Assembly: GCA_023664325.1 (NCBI GenBank)
Contig: JAMPFS010000020.1
Span: 1-53,233, forward strand
Source of the DNA: Clostridium sp.
GTDB lineage: Bacteria; Bacillota; Clostridia; Lachnospirales; Lachnospiraceae
Direction of reading: 5' to 3'
Length of the DNA: 53,233 bases
The notes beneath the pieces are model-generated. The model did not search any database. It was given only the letters and a program-made list of their open reading frames with translations, and was not told the origin of the DNA. A program made the position numbers and the translations under genes. Positions within the stretch are counted from its first letter, which is position 1, and each line of letters begins with the position of its first letter. Shown piece after piece: positions 17,439 to 26,292 of this stretch.

Positions 17439-18734
17439 TCAACACGATTCAAACCGTACTTTAATGGAATTGGCATGTGCCGTAAGCTGTTCACTGGCGG
17501 CAAAATCCATAATATCCTGATGAATCGGCTCCAATGCTTCCCTGGAATAATAAATGATGCTGGATTTTTTCACAAAATCATCTACGCCCAGCGGTGAAAA
17601 GAATTTCGCCGTGCCGTTGGTCGGCAGCACATGGTTTGGCCCCGCAAAATAATCTCCTAACGGTTCCGAGCTATACTCTCCAATAAAGATAGCGCCTGCA
17701 TTTTTAATCTTCATCATGACCTCAAAAGGATTTTTTGTCACAATCTCCAAATGCTCGCTGGCAATATCATTTGCGGCATCAATCGCTTCTTCCATGCTGT
17801 CAGCAACCAAAATATAGCCATAGTTATCAATGGATTTTTTAATAATTTCACTGCGGCTCAATTCTGCGGTAAATTTATCTATCTCTACGGATACTTTATT
17901 TGCCAGCTCCTCGGAGGTTGTTACCAAAATGGCGGAAGCCAATTCATCATGTTCCGCCTGGGAAAGCAAATCGGCTGCCACATATCTCGGGTTTGCGCTT
18001 TCATCTGCCAGTACCAGAATTTCCGACGGGCCTGCAATGGAATCAATGCTGACATAGCCATAAACGGCACGCTTTGCAAGCGCCACAAAAATATTACCCG
18101 GTCCGACAATCTTATCTACTTTCGGAACAGACTTTGTTCCATAAGCAAGGCTGGCAATTGCCTGCGCCCCTCCTGCCTTATAGATCGCATCCACGCCTGC
18201 TTCCTTCGCTGCCACTAAAGTGGTTGCATACACCTTCCCCTCTGCATTGCAGGGGGTAGTCATGATAATATTCTTTACGCCGGCTACCTTCGCCGGTACA
18301 ATATTCATCAGTACGGAGGACGGATATACCGCCTTGCCACCGGGAACATATACACCGACTGACTGAAGCGGCGTAACTTTCTGCCCCAGCATCGTTCCCT
18401 CTTCCGTCGTGTCAAACCAACTGTACCGCTTCTGTTTTTCATGATAAACCCGAATATTCACCAACGCTTTACGGATGACCTCGATTAAGTGTCCGTCCAC
18501 CTCTTGGTAGGCTTCTTTGATCTCTTCCTCTGTTACCCTGATATTCGCTTCGTTGATATCTGCTTTATCAAATGTCTTTGTATACTCAAATAATGCCTGA
18601 TCACCATGTTCCCGAATATTGTCCACAATCTCCTGCACAGTGTCCGCATACTCCGTATAGTTATTTGGACTCCTCTTTAGCAGATCATTTAATAGATTCT
18701 TTTTTGTTTCCGCTGTTAATTTTACAATGCGCAT
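17439..18734 (-). CDS. hisD: Histidinol dehydrogenase
   Basis: HisD performs the two-step NAD-dependent oxidation of histidinol to histidine. The 431 residues match the family. Signatures include the zinc-linked SQAEHDELASAILVT, IAGPSEILVLADESANP and GPNHVLPTNGTAKF. The ATG at 18734 is preferred; an upstream in-frame ATG at 18758 has no ribosome binding site, while AAAGGAT precedes 18734. It is the third his gene after hisZ and hisG, separated from hisG by 82 bp. Confidence 0.97.
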   Translation of the reverse strand: MRIVKLTAETKKNLLNDLLKRSPNNYTEYADTVQEIVDNIREHGDQALFEYTKTFDKADINEANIRVTEEEIKEAYQEVDGHLIEVIRKALVNIRVYHEKQKRYSWFDTTEEGTMLGQKVTPLQSVGVYVPGGKAVYPSSVLMNIVPAKVAGVKNIIMTTPCNAEGKVYATTLVAAKEAGVDAIYKAGGAQAIASLAYGTKSVPKVDKIVGPGNIFVALAKRAVYGYVSIDSIAGPSEILVLADESANPRYVAADLLSQAEHDELASAILVTTSEELANKVSVEIDKFTAELSRSEIIKKSIDNYGYILVADSMEEAIDAANDIASEHLEIVTKNPFEVMMKIKNAGAIFIGEYSSEPLGDYFAGPNHVLPTNGTAKFFSPLGVDDFVKKSSIIYYSREALEPIHQDIMDFAASEQLTAHANSIKVRFESC

Positions 18735-18816
18735 GGTTCTATCATCCTTTCCTAACATTTTGATTCTCCACTGTTTCTTCCACTAAATTCTCCGTCAGAA
18801 ATTGTATCACTTCTGC

Positions 18817-19461
18817 TTATTCATAAAGCAATTTCTTTAGATCATTCACAATCTGCATGACTCTTGCCTGCTCCATTTTCAGGCTGACCTTATTTACCAC
18901 CATACGGCAGGACAATGGACAAATTTCCTCTAATACCTCTAAACCATTCTCCTTTAAGGTTGTTCCCGTTTCCACAATATCCACAATCACATCTGATAAA
19001 TCCACAATCGGCGCAAGCTCTACCGAACCATTGAGTTTGACAATCTCCACGGTCTGGTTTTTCTTTGTATGAAAATATTCCTTTGCAATATTCGGATATT
19101 TGCTGGCGACACGAATAATTTCGTTCTTCTGTAAAATCTCCTTTGCGGAAGCCGGCCCACAGACACACATGGTACATCTGCCAAACCCTAAATCCAACAC
19201 CTCGTAAAGATTGTCTCTTCCTTCCTCTAAAATGGTATCCTTTCCTACCACGCCAATATCCGCTGCGCCATATTCCACATAGGTCGGCACATCTCCCGCT
19301 TTTGCAAGGAAGAAACGGAGTTTTAACTCTTCATTCGTAAAAATAAGCTTTCTGGTATCCGGATCCTTCATCTCCTCACAGGTGATACCAATTTTTTCTA
19401 AATATGACAGCGTTTTCTTTGCCAGGCGTCCCTTAGCAAGCGCGAAAGTCAAATATCTCAT
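18817..19461 (-). CDS. hisG: ATP phosphoribosyltransferase, short form
   Basis: HisG joins ATP and PRPP in the first committed step of histidine synthesis. At 214 residues this is the short form, which lacks the C-terminal regulatory domain and works as a hetero-octamer with HisZ, encoded just upstream. Motifs: FALAKGRLAKKTL, DVPTYVEYGAADIGVVGKD and IVDIVETGTTLKENGLEVLE. The gap to hisZ is 15 bp. Confidence 0.96.
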   Translation of the reverse strand: MRYLTFALAKGRLAKKTLSYLEKIGITCEEMKDPDTRKLIFTNEELKLRFFLAKAGDVPTYVEYGAADIGVVGKDTILEEGRDNLYEVLDLGFGRCTMCVCGPASAKEILQKNEIIRVASKYPNIAKEYFHTKKNQTVEIVKLNGSVELAPIVDLSDVIVDIVETGTTLKENGLEVLEEICPLSCRMVVNKVSLKMEQARVMQIVNDLKKLLYE

Positions 19462-19476
19462 ATTTTCCCGTCTCCC

Positions 19477-20730
19477 TTACATAATATCTTCAATGTTTGC
19501 TTCATTTGTATGATCTGTCACAAAATCATATACCGTGACCGCTGCGCTGGAAGTCAGTACAAACATGCCGGAAAAATGATTTTTTCTGCCATAGGCAGCA
19601 TAATCTTCTACCGTCTTTTTCTTTGATTTACGGATCAGTTCAATCTTACGTCCATTCGCTCTTAAGCTGTTTGCCATTTTGACTGCCGCCTCCTGATGAG
19701 CTATTTCATATAAAATAATACTATCCGAATTATCAATATGCACCTCTATCTTCTGACGGCTGATTGCCATCATCAAATCATCAATATAAAAAGCAAATCC
19801 AATAGCAGGCGCATCTTTTCCATACTGTTTTAACAGGTTATTGTAGCGTCCGCCTTTCACGACTGCATCTCCGGTTCCCCTGGTATACCCCCGAAACACA
19901 ATACCGGAATAATATTCATAACGGCTAAGCAATGAAAAGTCAAAGCTTACATACTGCTCATATCCTGAATATGCCAATGCCTTATATACCTTTTCCAAAC
20001 GTTCAATCGCTGCTATGGATAAAGGATTTGATACAAGGCATTTTGCGTGTTCTAACATCTCATATCCACCAAAAAGCTGATCAAAGCTTAACAGTACTCT
20101 CTTAATCTTTTCATCTAAATCAAGTTCTTTGATAAATGTCTCCAAGCCGAAAAAATTACGGTTATGGATATAGTCCCTGATGATACTTCCTGTCTTTTCA
20201 TCCAAATGCGCTTCTTTTAAAATCCCTTTAAAAAAATCCACTTCCCCAATCTCAATCTGAAACTCTTTCATACCGGATGCAAGAAAACAGTCAATCACAG
20301 TCGTAATCACTTCTGCATCCGCCGCAGAAGAATCATCATTAATGAGTTCTGCGCCTAACTGTGTTACTTCGTTTAATTTTCCCTGGTGGTTTGGGGTGTT
20401 AAAAAAAGTATTCCCCTGATAACAGAGACGAATTGGCAACTCCTCATCCTCATAATATTTTGCAATACACCTTGCAATGCTTGGTGTCATATCCGGCCGC
20501 AGGACTAAGGTGTTATTCTCTCTGTCAAAAAGCTTATACATCTCGTTAGAAGCTGCGGAACCCTTATCCCGATTAAATATATCAAAAAACTCAAAGGTTG
20601 GTGTCTCAATATCATTATAACTGTAAAGGGATAACACATGATGCATTTTTTGCAGAACCTTTCGTTTTTTCTTACATTCATTGCCGTAAATGTCCCGCAC
20701 TCCCTCCGGAGTATGTAACAGTTTTTCCAT
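19477..20730 (-). CDS. hisZ: ATP phosphoribosyltransferase regulatory subunit
   Basis: HisZ is a paralogue of histidyl-tRNA synthetase that has lost aminoacylation and instead regulates the short HisG. The 417 residues begin EKLLHTPEGVRDIYGNECKK and show class II motif 2 (LVLRPDMTPSIARCIAKYY) and a motif 3-like region (VVKGGRYNNLLKQYGKDAPA). Co-location with a short hisG supports HisZ rather than a true hisS. It starts the his cluster 52 bp after trpS. Confidence 0.94.
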   Translation of the reverse strand: MEKLLHTPEGVRDIYGNECKKKRKVLQKMHHVLSLYSYNDIETPTFEFFDIFNRDKGSAASNEMYKLFDRENNTLVLRPDMTPSIARCIAKYYEDEELPIRLCYQGNTFFNTPNHQGKLNEVTQLGAELINDDSSAADAEVITTVIDCFLASGMKEFQIEIGEVDFFKGILKEAHLDEKTGSIIRDYIHNRNFFGLETFIKELDLDEKIKRVLLSFDQLFGGYEMLEHAKCLVSNPLSIAAIERLEKVYKALAYSGYEQYVSFDFSLLSRYEYYSGIVFRGYTRGTGDAVVKGGRYNNLLKQYGKDAPAIGFAFYIDDLMMAISRQKIEVHIDNSDSIILYEIAHQEAAVKMANSLRANGRKIELIRKSKKKTVEDYAAYGRKNHFSGMFVLTSSAAVTVYDFVTDHTNEANIEDIM

Positions 20731-20782
20731 TTTGTACGCTCCTTTTTACATAGTCTGTTTTGAATACGGTCAGCAAAGAAAC

Positions 20783-21871
20783 CTACTGCTCCTGATATTT
20801 TGCAATATGACGGGCAATCAGTTCCTCATCCTCAAAATAGTTAATCCGCATGGCAGCTTTTACATCCCTTAATGTCTGTGCGGCAACTTTCTCCGCTTCC
20901 TCACTGCCCTTCTTTAAGATATCATAAACATAGGCGATATCTTTCTGATATTCCTTTCTGCGGTTACGGATTGGTTCCAGTTCCTCCTGCAGCACACAGT
21001 TTAAGAACTTCTTCACCTTGACATCCCCAAGACCGCCCCGGGTATAATGGTCTTTTAATTCCTGTAAATTTGCATACTCCGGCAGATAACGCTCAAAATG
21101 CTCCTGCCTGCTGAATGCATCCAGATAGGTAAATACCGTGTTGCCCTCTAACTTTCCGGGATCGGTGATTTTGATATGGTCGGGATCGGTATACATGCTC
21201 ATGACCTTTTTCTGGATTTCCTCCGGTTCCTCTGCAAGATAAATGCAATTTCCCAATGATTTGCTCATTTTTGCCTTGCCGTCGGTGCCTGGAAGCCGCA
21301 GACATGCCTCATTATCCGGCAGCAGAATCTGTGGATCGACTAAAGCCTCGCCGTATACCGAATGAAACTTGTGTACAATTTCCTTTGTCTGCTCAATCAT
21401 CGGCATCTGATCCTCGCCAACCGGCACTGTGGTTGCCTTAAATGCTGTAATATCCGCTGCCTGGCTGATTGGATAGTTAAAAAATCCAACCGGAATGCTT
21501 GCCTCAAAGTTACGCATCTTGATCTCATTCTTCACCGTGGGATTGCGCTGTAAGCGGGATACCGTAACCAGGTTCATATAATAAAAGGTCAGTTCGGTAA
21601 GCTCTGGAATCATGGACTGGATAAACATGGTGGATTTTGCAGGGTCGATCCCGCAGGCAAGATAATCTAACGCCACCTCGATAATATTTTCCCTTACCTT
21701 ATCCGGATCATCTGCATTGTCCGTCAGTGCCTGCGCATCCGCGATCATAATATAAATCTTTTCAAATTCACCGGAATTTTGTAACTCCACACGTCTTTTT
21801 AAAGAACCCACATAATGCCCTACATGAAGCCTGCCGGTCGGCCGGTCTCCGGTCAAAATAATTTTTCCCAT
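20783..21871 (-). CDS. trpS: Tryptophanyl-tRNA synthetase
   Basis: This class I synthetase charges tRNA-Trp. Its 362 residues carry the HIGH-type motif as RPTGRLHVGHYVGSL and the KMSKS loop as GKAKMSKSLGNCI. It is preceded by a promoter at 21987-22016 with a leader of about 110 bases in which no T-box motif is seen. It heads the trpS-hisZ-hisG-hisD-hisB-hisI run on one strand, an unusual grouping of a synthetase with his genes. Confidence 0.97.
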   Translation of the reverse strand: MGKIILTGDRPTGRLHVGHYVGSLKRRVELQNSGEFEKIYIMIADAQALTDNADDPDKVRENIIEVALDYLACGIDPAKSTMFIQSMIPELTELTFYYMNLVTVSRLQRNPTVKNEIKMRNFEASIPVGFFNYPISQAADITAFKATTVPVGEDQMPMIEQTKEIVHKFHSVYGEALVDPQILLPDNEACLRLPGTDGKAKMSKSLGNCIYLAEEPEEIQKKVMSMYTDPDHIKITDPGKLEGNTVFTYLDAFSRQEHFERYLPEYANLQELKDHYTRGGLGDVKVKKFLNCVLQEELEPIRNRRKEYQKDIAYVYDILKKGSEEAEKVAAQTLRDVKAAMRINYFEDEELIARHIAKYQEQ

Positions 21872-21986
21872 ATTGAAATTTCTCCTGTTTTATTCATGAT
21901 TAAATTGGTATGTTGAATCCATTCGTATCTATCACCGATTCTTCCACCGATCGAAATCGATTTACCTGCACAAAATACCGTGGAAT

Positions 21987-22016
21987 ATTATACTCTATCC
22001 CGCATGGATTTGTAAA
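21987..22016 (-). promoter_or_regulatory. Sigma-A promoter of trpS and the his cluster
   Basis: On the minus strand TTTACA (22016-22011) and TATAAT (21992-21987) are separated by 18 bp. It lies 116 bp upstream of the trpS start, between trpS and the anti-sigma relic. Confidence 0.75.
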
Positions 22017-22037
22017 GCAAAAGAAAGTTTGCTTTCC

Positions 22038-22533
22038 CTAATGGTCATTCACCACTACAATCCCCTCATATCGATAATCCAGCTCCAAATCATATGGTTC
22101 AATCATAATTTCATCCGATATGTCCTGCTTCCCATAATAAAATTTCTGGGAACGGGTTCCGTCTTCATTTTCCAGCACACCGGAAGAAAAAATGAAATTA
22201 TCCCATCCTCCGGCAAATAGCGGGTAATCTGTTCCGAACTTAAATCCTGCACGGTGAATTCCATATTTTCCCACCACATGTCAGAAGCACCAGGCTCATA
22301 TGCGCAAACCGCCGCAGATACCTCCAACTGATCTGCCGTATTTCCTTTGCTTCCAAATACCATGATATCCATGACATCATCGGAAACCCAAACATGATCC
22401 TCGGAGCCTGTATACATGTCAAGCATATCCATATCCAGCCCGGCACTGACATACAGCAGGGTAAGACCTTTGGAATCCGCATATTCCTGAACCGTCTGCT
22501 CTCCCGCAAGCCCGATATTTTCAAGCGGATCAT
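22038..22533 (-). pseudogene. Anti-sigma-factor-like gene relic, frameshifted and N-terminally truncated
   Basis: Coherent protein sequence runs across two frames. One carries EDTPDDPLENIGLAGEQTVQ through MDMLDMYTGSEDHVWV to MEFTVQDLSSEQ. After a shift near 22230, the other carries GGWDNFIFSSGVLENEDG to the stop after EGIVVVNDH. It looks like the extracytoplasmic C-terminal domain of an anti-sigma protein of the DUF4179 type, with the N-terminal domain and membrane span missing. It follows a truncated sigma factor gene, the usual partner. The family call is tentative; the broken frame is seen directly. Confidence 0.6.
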
Positions 22534-22877
22534 CGGGTGTATCCTCCCATCTTAAAAATCGTCTCCTGATACTCCTTTTCCAGCAGTTTTCTGGCTCTTG
22601 CCAGCCTTGTCAGAACCGTATTTTGATTGGTATCCAACAGCCTGGCAATTTCACGCGCCGTAAACCCCTGCGCATAGTAAAGGATAATAACCTCCTGATA
22701 TTTTGCATCGAGCATATTCGTAAGCTCTTTCCACTCACAGTCCGTATACCCCTCTTCCTCAAAGGGTACGCTAAAACGTTCCTCCGAAAAAGATTCCGTA
22801 AGCTGTAAGCGGCTCTTTTCCCTCTCATTTCTATCCACCTGCCGCTTCCTCCTTTCCTGCTGTTTTATCCTTTCCAT
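22530..22877 (-). pseudogene. ECF sigma factor remnant, region 4 only
   Basis: The 115-residue frame contains a clear sigma-70 region 4: MLDAKYQEVIILYYAQGF, then TAREIARLLDTNQNTVLTRL, then ARARKLLEKE, a helix-turn-helix of the ECF type. Region 2, needed for core and -10 binding, is absent: the frame begins in the basic linker (ERIKQQERRKRQVDRNEREK), so about 60-80 residues are lost. With the broken anti-sigma relic behind it, this looks like a decayed ECF sigma/anti-sigma operon. A regulator made only of region 4 cannot be excluded. Confidence 0.7.
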
Positions 22878-22932
22878 ACATTAGACGGACTCACCCCCTG
22901 AAATATTTCACGAAACCAAAATCTTTTCGCAC

Positions 22933-22961
22933 TGGAACATTCTCCAAAAATCTGCTATGAT
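22933..22961 (+). promoter_or_regulatory. Candidate promoter of the TtcA-like gene
   Basis: TGGAAC (weak -35) and TATGAT are 17 bp apart, 27 bp before the start codon at 22988. Confidence 0.45.
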
Positions 22962-22987
22962 ACAAAAAAACATGGAGTTTCATAAAG

Positions 22988-23749
22988 ATGGATACACAGA
23001 AGCTTTTAAGCTATTTAAGACAATGTATACAGAAATATAATATGATACAGGACGGCGACCACATTGCCGTAGGGCTGTCCGGCGGCAAGGACAGTATGAC
23101 ACTGCTCTATGGTCTTAGGCAATTGCAGCGGTTTTACCCGAAACATTTTGAACTGTGCGCTATTTATGTGAATTTGGGTATTCCTGATATCCCGATTCCC
23201 AAACCGCAGGCAGCGGAGAATTTATCGGACACCAAAGCGGTACTTTCCAACTACTGTAAGGAATTAGGGGTGCCGTTTTATGCCGTTGACACGGATATTT
23301 ACCGGATTACCTTTGAGGAACGGAAAGAAAAAAATCCCTGTTCCCTCTGCGCGAAAATGCGGAAAGGCGCTTTAAATCAGAAAGCATTGGAACTTGACTG
23401 CCCCAAAATTGCCTATGCCCACCACAAAGACGATTTTATGGAAACCAGCCTGATGTCACTGCTGTTTGAAGGACACTATTACTGCTTTCCGCCTGTCACA
23501 CATCTTGACCGAACCGGTCTTACGGTAATCCGCCCGATGCTGTATATAAACGAAAAAGAAATCTCCGGCTTTGTGAAACGCTGCCACATTCCGGTGATGA
23601 ACAATCCCTGTCCCGCGGACGGTGCGACAAAACGGCAGGAAATCAAGGAATTTATTGAAAAAAGTTCCGAACAGTTTCCGGATATCCGCAAAAATCTAAA
23701 TGCCGCACTATTGGACTACTTTGAAAACAATACCCCGTTAGGCAGATGA
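22988..23749 (+). CDS. TtcA-like PP-loop tRNA thiolation protein
   Basis: The product has 253 residues. The PP-loop ATP pyrophosphatase motif is VGLSGGKDSMTLLYGL near residue 30. Cysteines for a cluster or persulfide are in PCSLCAKMRKGAL and NNPCPADG, the TtcA arrangement (CxxC plus a later Cys). TtcA family enzymes thiolate C32 of tRNA using a 4Fe-4S cluster; several Firmicutes paralogues have other or unknown targets. It is the only plus-strand gene in the first 44 kb, has its own promoter, and converges on recU with 3 bp between the stops. Confidence 0.85.
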   Translation: MDTQKLLSYLRQCIQKYNMIQDGDHIAVGLSGGKDSMTLLYGLRQLQRFYPKHFELCAIYVNLGIPDIPIPKPQAAENLSDTKAVLSNYCKELGVPFYAVDTDIYRITFEERKEKNPCSLCAKMRKGALNQKALELDCPKIAYAHHKDDFMETSLMSLLFEGHYYCFPPVTHLDRTGLTVIRPMLYINEKEISGFVKRCHIPVMNNPCPADGATKRQEIKEFIEKSSEQFPDIRKNLNAALLDYFENNTPLGR

Positions 23750-23752
23750 TCC

Positions 23753-24304
23753 TTAATCTTCCTTTTCCCTGTTCTTCCGCTCGACCAAATCGGTATTAAT
23801 CCCCTCTAAATAGTGAAGCAGCGCCGCACCCTCCCTGCCAATGCGGTACTTTTCCTCAAGCTCATCTGCCCGAAAATATTTTGCATGCCCTTCCTTTGTC
23901 CGTTCCAAAAAGAACTGAAGGGTTCGCAGCGGGAGGTAATAGCACGCATTTCTTGCCGTAAAATAAACCAGTAAAAAGCTGATGCCGCCCTGCACTTCAA
24001 ATTTTTCCATAAAATCCACCTGATGCCTGTGGATATTTTGCAATGGGAATTTATCTACACTGCATTCCTTTGCATCAAAGCATACCGGAATCCCCTGAAC
24101 AGCCCCGATATAATCTACCGTGGAATCCTTTTCAAAATATGCCTTTGTAATCTGTCTGCTGCCTTTATCAAACTCCACCGGAGTAATGGGGGTTGGAATT
24201 TTCTGAACCAATGCCAGGTTCCGTTCCCTGTAAAAATCATTTGTCATGTTTATCAACTCCTCCAGGGCAGAACCCCGAAGGCCTCTTGAATTCCACGTTG
24301 CCAT
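23753..24304 (-). CDS. recU: Holliday junction resolvase RecU
   Basis: RecU resolves recombination junctions with RuvAB in Firmicutes. The 183 residues begin ATWNSRGLRGSALEELINMT, with the conserved RG and acidic residue, and carry the nuclease core DYIGAVQGIPVCFDAKEC (D and ExK-like residues) and HRHQVDFMEKFE with GGISFLLVYF. The family length is 170-210. It is 23 bp after the pseudouridine synthase gene on the same strand. Confidence 0.92.
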   Translation of the reverse strand: MATWNSRGLRGSALEELINMTNDFYRERNLALVQKIPTPITPVEFDKGSRQITKAYFEKDSTVDYIGAVQGIPVCFDAKECSVDKFPLQNIHRHQVDFMEKFEVQGGISFLLVYFTARNACYYLPLRTLQFFLERTKEGHAKYFRADELEEKYRIGREGAALLHYLEGINTDLVERKNREKED

Positions 24305-24327
24305 CTGCTTTCTCCTGTTTATCCGAC

Positions 24328-25401
24328 TTACATTTCAAATAACTGCTGCTTTATCTTTCCAAATTCTTCCGGCAATTCTGCACAAAAAACCCTGCCGGCT
24401 GCCGTCTTATTAAGCTCCGGTTCTGTCTGTCTATCCGGAAACCGGATCTCATATGCATGCAGCAATTGGTGTTTTAATCCAAATTCTCTGCGCAGTTTAT
24501 CATTTACCGGCTTATTGCCATATTTGCCATCCCCAATAACCGGGTATCCTGCCGAACATAAATGCGCACGGATTTGATGGGTCTTACCGGTGATCAGCTT
24601 CACTTTCAGAAGCGTAAACTCCATATTCATAAAACACCCATATGCAAGCGGCTCGTACTGTGTCTCTATGTAAGCAGGCGTTTTCATTCCCGCTTGTGCT
24701 GCTTCCTCCACTGTCTTATGGATAGTGACCTGATTATGATTTTTCTTTTTTGTCAGGAAACCTTTGATAACGGAAGTTTCCTTCACCTTCCCACAGACAA
24801 TCGTCAGATAATATTTTTCAACTGTCCGTTCCTTTAATATCCGGGAAAGCATCCGGGAACCCTTTAAAGACATGCCTGCCAAAATGATTCCGCTGGTATT
24901 GCGGTCTAAACGGTTGCAGACAGAGGGGGTAAACAGGATATCACCATTGCGCTTTTCCCTGTAATAATCGACAATCTGCTCATTTAAAGAATAATCCTCC
25001 GGTTTTGCCTTCTGCGATAAGACGCCAACTGGCTTATTCAGTATCAGGATATCCGCATCCTCATATAAGATTTCGACATTTCCTAACGGGCTATGGGAAC
25101 TGCCGCCCCATGCAGCCTGTTCCGCCATGTTGTTTTTCACCGGCTGCTTTTCTACCTGCCCAGGCAATGGCACCTTTCTATCCTTACGAAAATTTTCAAT
25201 TGTTTGATCCGTCATATAAACAGTAACGGTATCGCCAACTGATAAAATCTCATTTCCATTTGCCTTTTGTCCATTCCATTTGATATTCTTTTTTCGTAAC
25301 ATTTTGTACAAAAAGCTCTGGGGAGCATCATCTAAATATTTGCCTAAAAATTTGTTGAGACGTTGTCCTGCCGTATCCTCTGATATGATAATCTGCTGCA
25401 T
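24328..25401 (-). CDS. RluC/RluD-type RNA pseudouridine synthase
   Basis: The product has 357 residues. An N-terminal S4-like RNA-binding domain (GQRLNKFLGKYLDDAPQSFL, then KNIKWNG) is followed by the catalytic domain, whose motif is NRLDRNTSGIILAGMSLKG with the catalytic Asp; the first position is Asn where His is usual. LITGKTHQIRAHLCSAGYPV and DGKYGN complete the RluA-family signature. Which uridine it modifies cannot be told. Confidence 0.92.
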   Translation of the reverse strand: MQQIIISEDTAGQRLNKFLGKYLDDAPQSFLYKMLRKKNIKWNGQKANGNEILSVGDTVTVYMTDQTIENFRKDRKVPLPGQVEKQPVKNNMAEQAAWGGSSHSPLGNVEILYEDADILILNKPVGVLSQKAKPEDYSLNEQIVDYYREKRNGDILFTPSVCNRLDRNTSGIILAGMSLKGSRMLSRILKERTVEKYYLTIVCGKVKETSVIKGFLTKKKNHNQVTIHKTVEEAAQAGMKTPAYIETQYEPLAYGCFMNMEFTLLKVKLITGKTHQIRAHLCSAGYPVIGDGKYGNKPVNDKLRREFGLKHQLLHAYEIRFPDRQTEPELNKTAAGRVFCAELPEEFGKIKQQLFEM

Positions 25402-25429
25402 ATTTTACTCCCAAATATAAATCATTTTG

Positions 25430-26206
25430 TTATTGATCCTGTAACAGACCAAGTATGCTTAAAACTACGCTGCTTGGCAGTAACTTGCCCGCCACATGAA
25501 CGGCTTTCATCGGAAGCCCATATACTGAAATTCCTTTCCCCTTCTTGGCATCCCGAAGCGCCTTCGATACGACCACATCCGGACAAACCATTGTAAATTC
25601 CTTTAATGGATTTTTAATTCCAACTCCGTTTGAAATCTCCAAAAATTCAGTATCGACCGGTCCCGGACAGACAACCGTTACACGAATGCCTTTGTCTTTC
25701 AATTCAAAGTGCAATGCCCTGGCAAACCGCAGCACGAAAGCTTTGGATGCTGCATAAACTGCAAAACCTCTCTGCGGAAAAAAACCTGCTGCAGAAGCCA
25801 TCTGAATGATATTACTCTTTTCCTTCATATAAGGAAGTACCATGTGGGTAATGGAAACAAGCGCCACATCATTTAAAAGAACCATATTCTCTGCCTGTTT
25901 TCTTGTGATTTCTGCAAATTTTCCAGCCTTTCCCATACCAGCCGAATTAATCAACAGCCGCACTCTCGGCTGCTCCTCCTCTAACAGTTTTTCCAGACTG
26001 TCAAGATCCTCCTGCTTACAGATATCCAATGCAAGGATACGCAGGTTTAAATGCTGCACTTCTTCCTGTAAAGCCTTCAGCCGGTCTTCACGCCTTGCAA
26101 TCACCCATACTTCTTCTAACGTTCTTGTACATGTATCTAACTGTCTCACAAACTCTCTTCCCATCCCCGAGGAAGCCCCGGTAACAACCGCAATTGTCTT
26201 ATTCAT
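25430..26206 (-). CDS. Short-chain dehydrogenase/reductase (SDR)
   Basis: The 258 residues begin NKTIAVVTGASSGMGREFVR (cofactor motif TGxxxGxG). The catalytic residues are Ser in IIQMASAAGF and Tyr-Lys in FAVYAASKAFVLRFA, and VVCPGPVDTEF follows. A terminal segment (KLLPSSVVLSILGLLQ) is hydrophobic. The ATG at 26206 is used: GAGAGG lies about seven bases upstream, while a GTG at 26215 overlaps it. The substrate is unknown; the DltE/YqjQ-like subgroup is plausible. Confidence 0.88.
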   Translation of the reverse strand: MNKTIAVVTGASSGMGREFVRQLDTCTRTLEEVWVIARREDRLKALQEEVQHLNLRILALDICKQEDLDSLEKLLEEEQPRVRLLINSAGMGKAGKFAEITRKQAENMVLLNDVALVSITHMVLPYMKEKSNIIQMASAAGFFPQRGFAVYAASKAFVLRFARALHFELKDKGIRVTVVCPGPVDTEFLEISNGVGIKNPLKEFTMVCPDVVVSKALRDAKKGKGISVYGLPMKAVHVAGKLLPSSVVLSILGLLQDQ

Positions 26207-26292
26207 ATCAAACACCTCTCAAATCAATTTTAATATTGCCCGACCAAAATCACCATCAGCGCCTTTGCCCATGCTTCGTACCGCTTATTTAG

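Noticed and set aside
21872..22020. T-box leader before trpS
   Set aside because: No AGGGTGGNACCGCG sequence or antiterminator was found in the leader; the same holds for alaS and hisZ.
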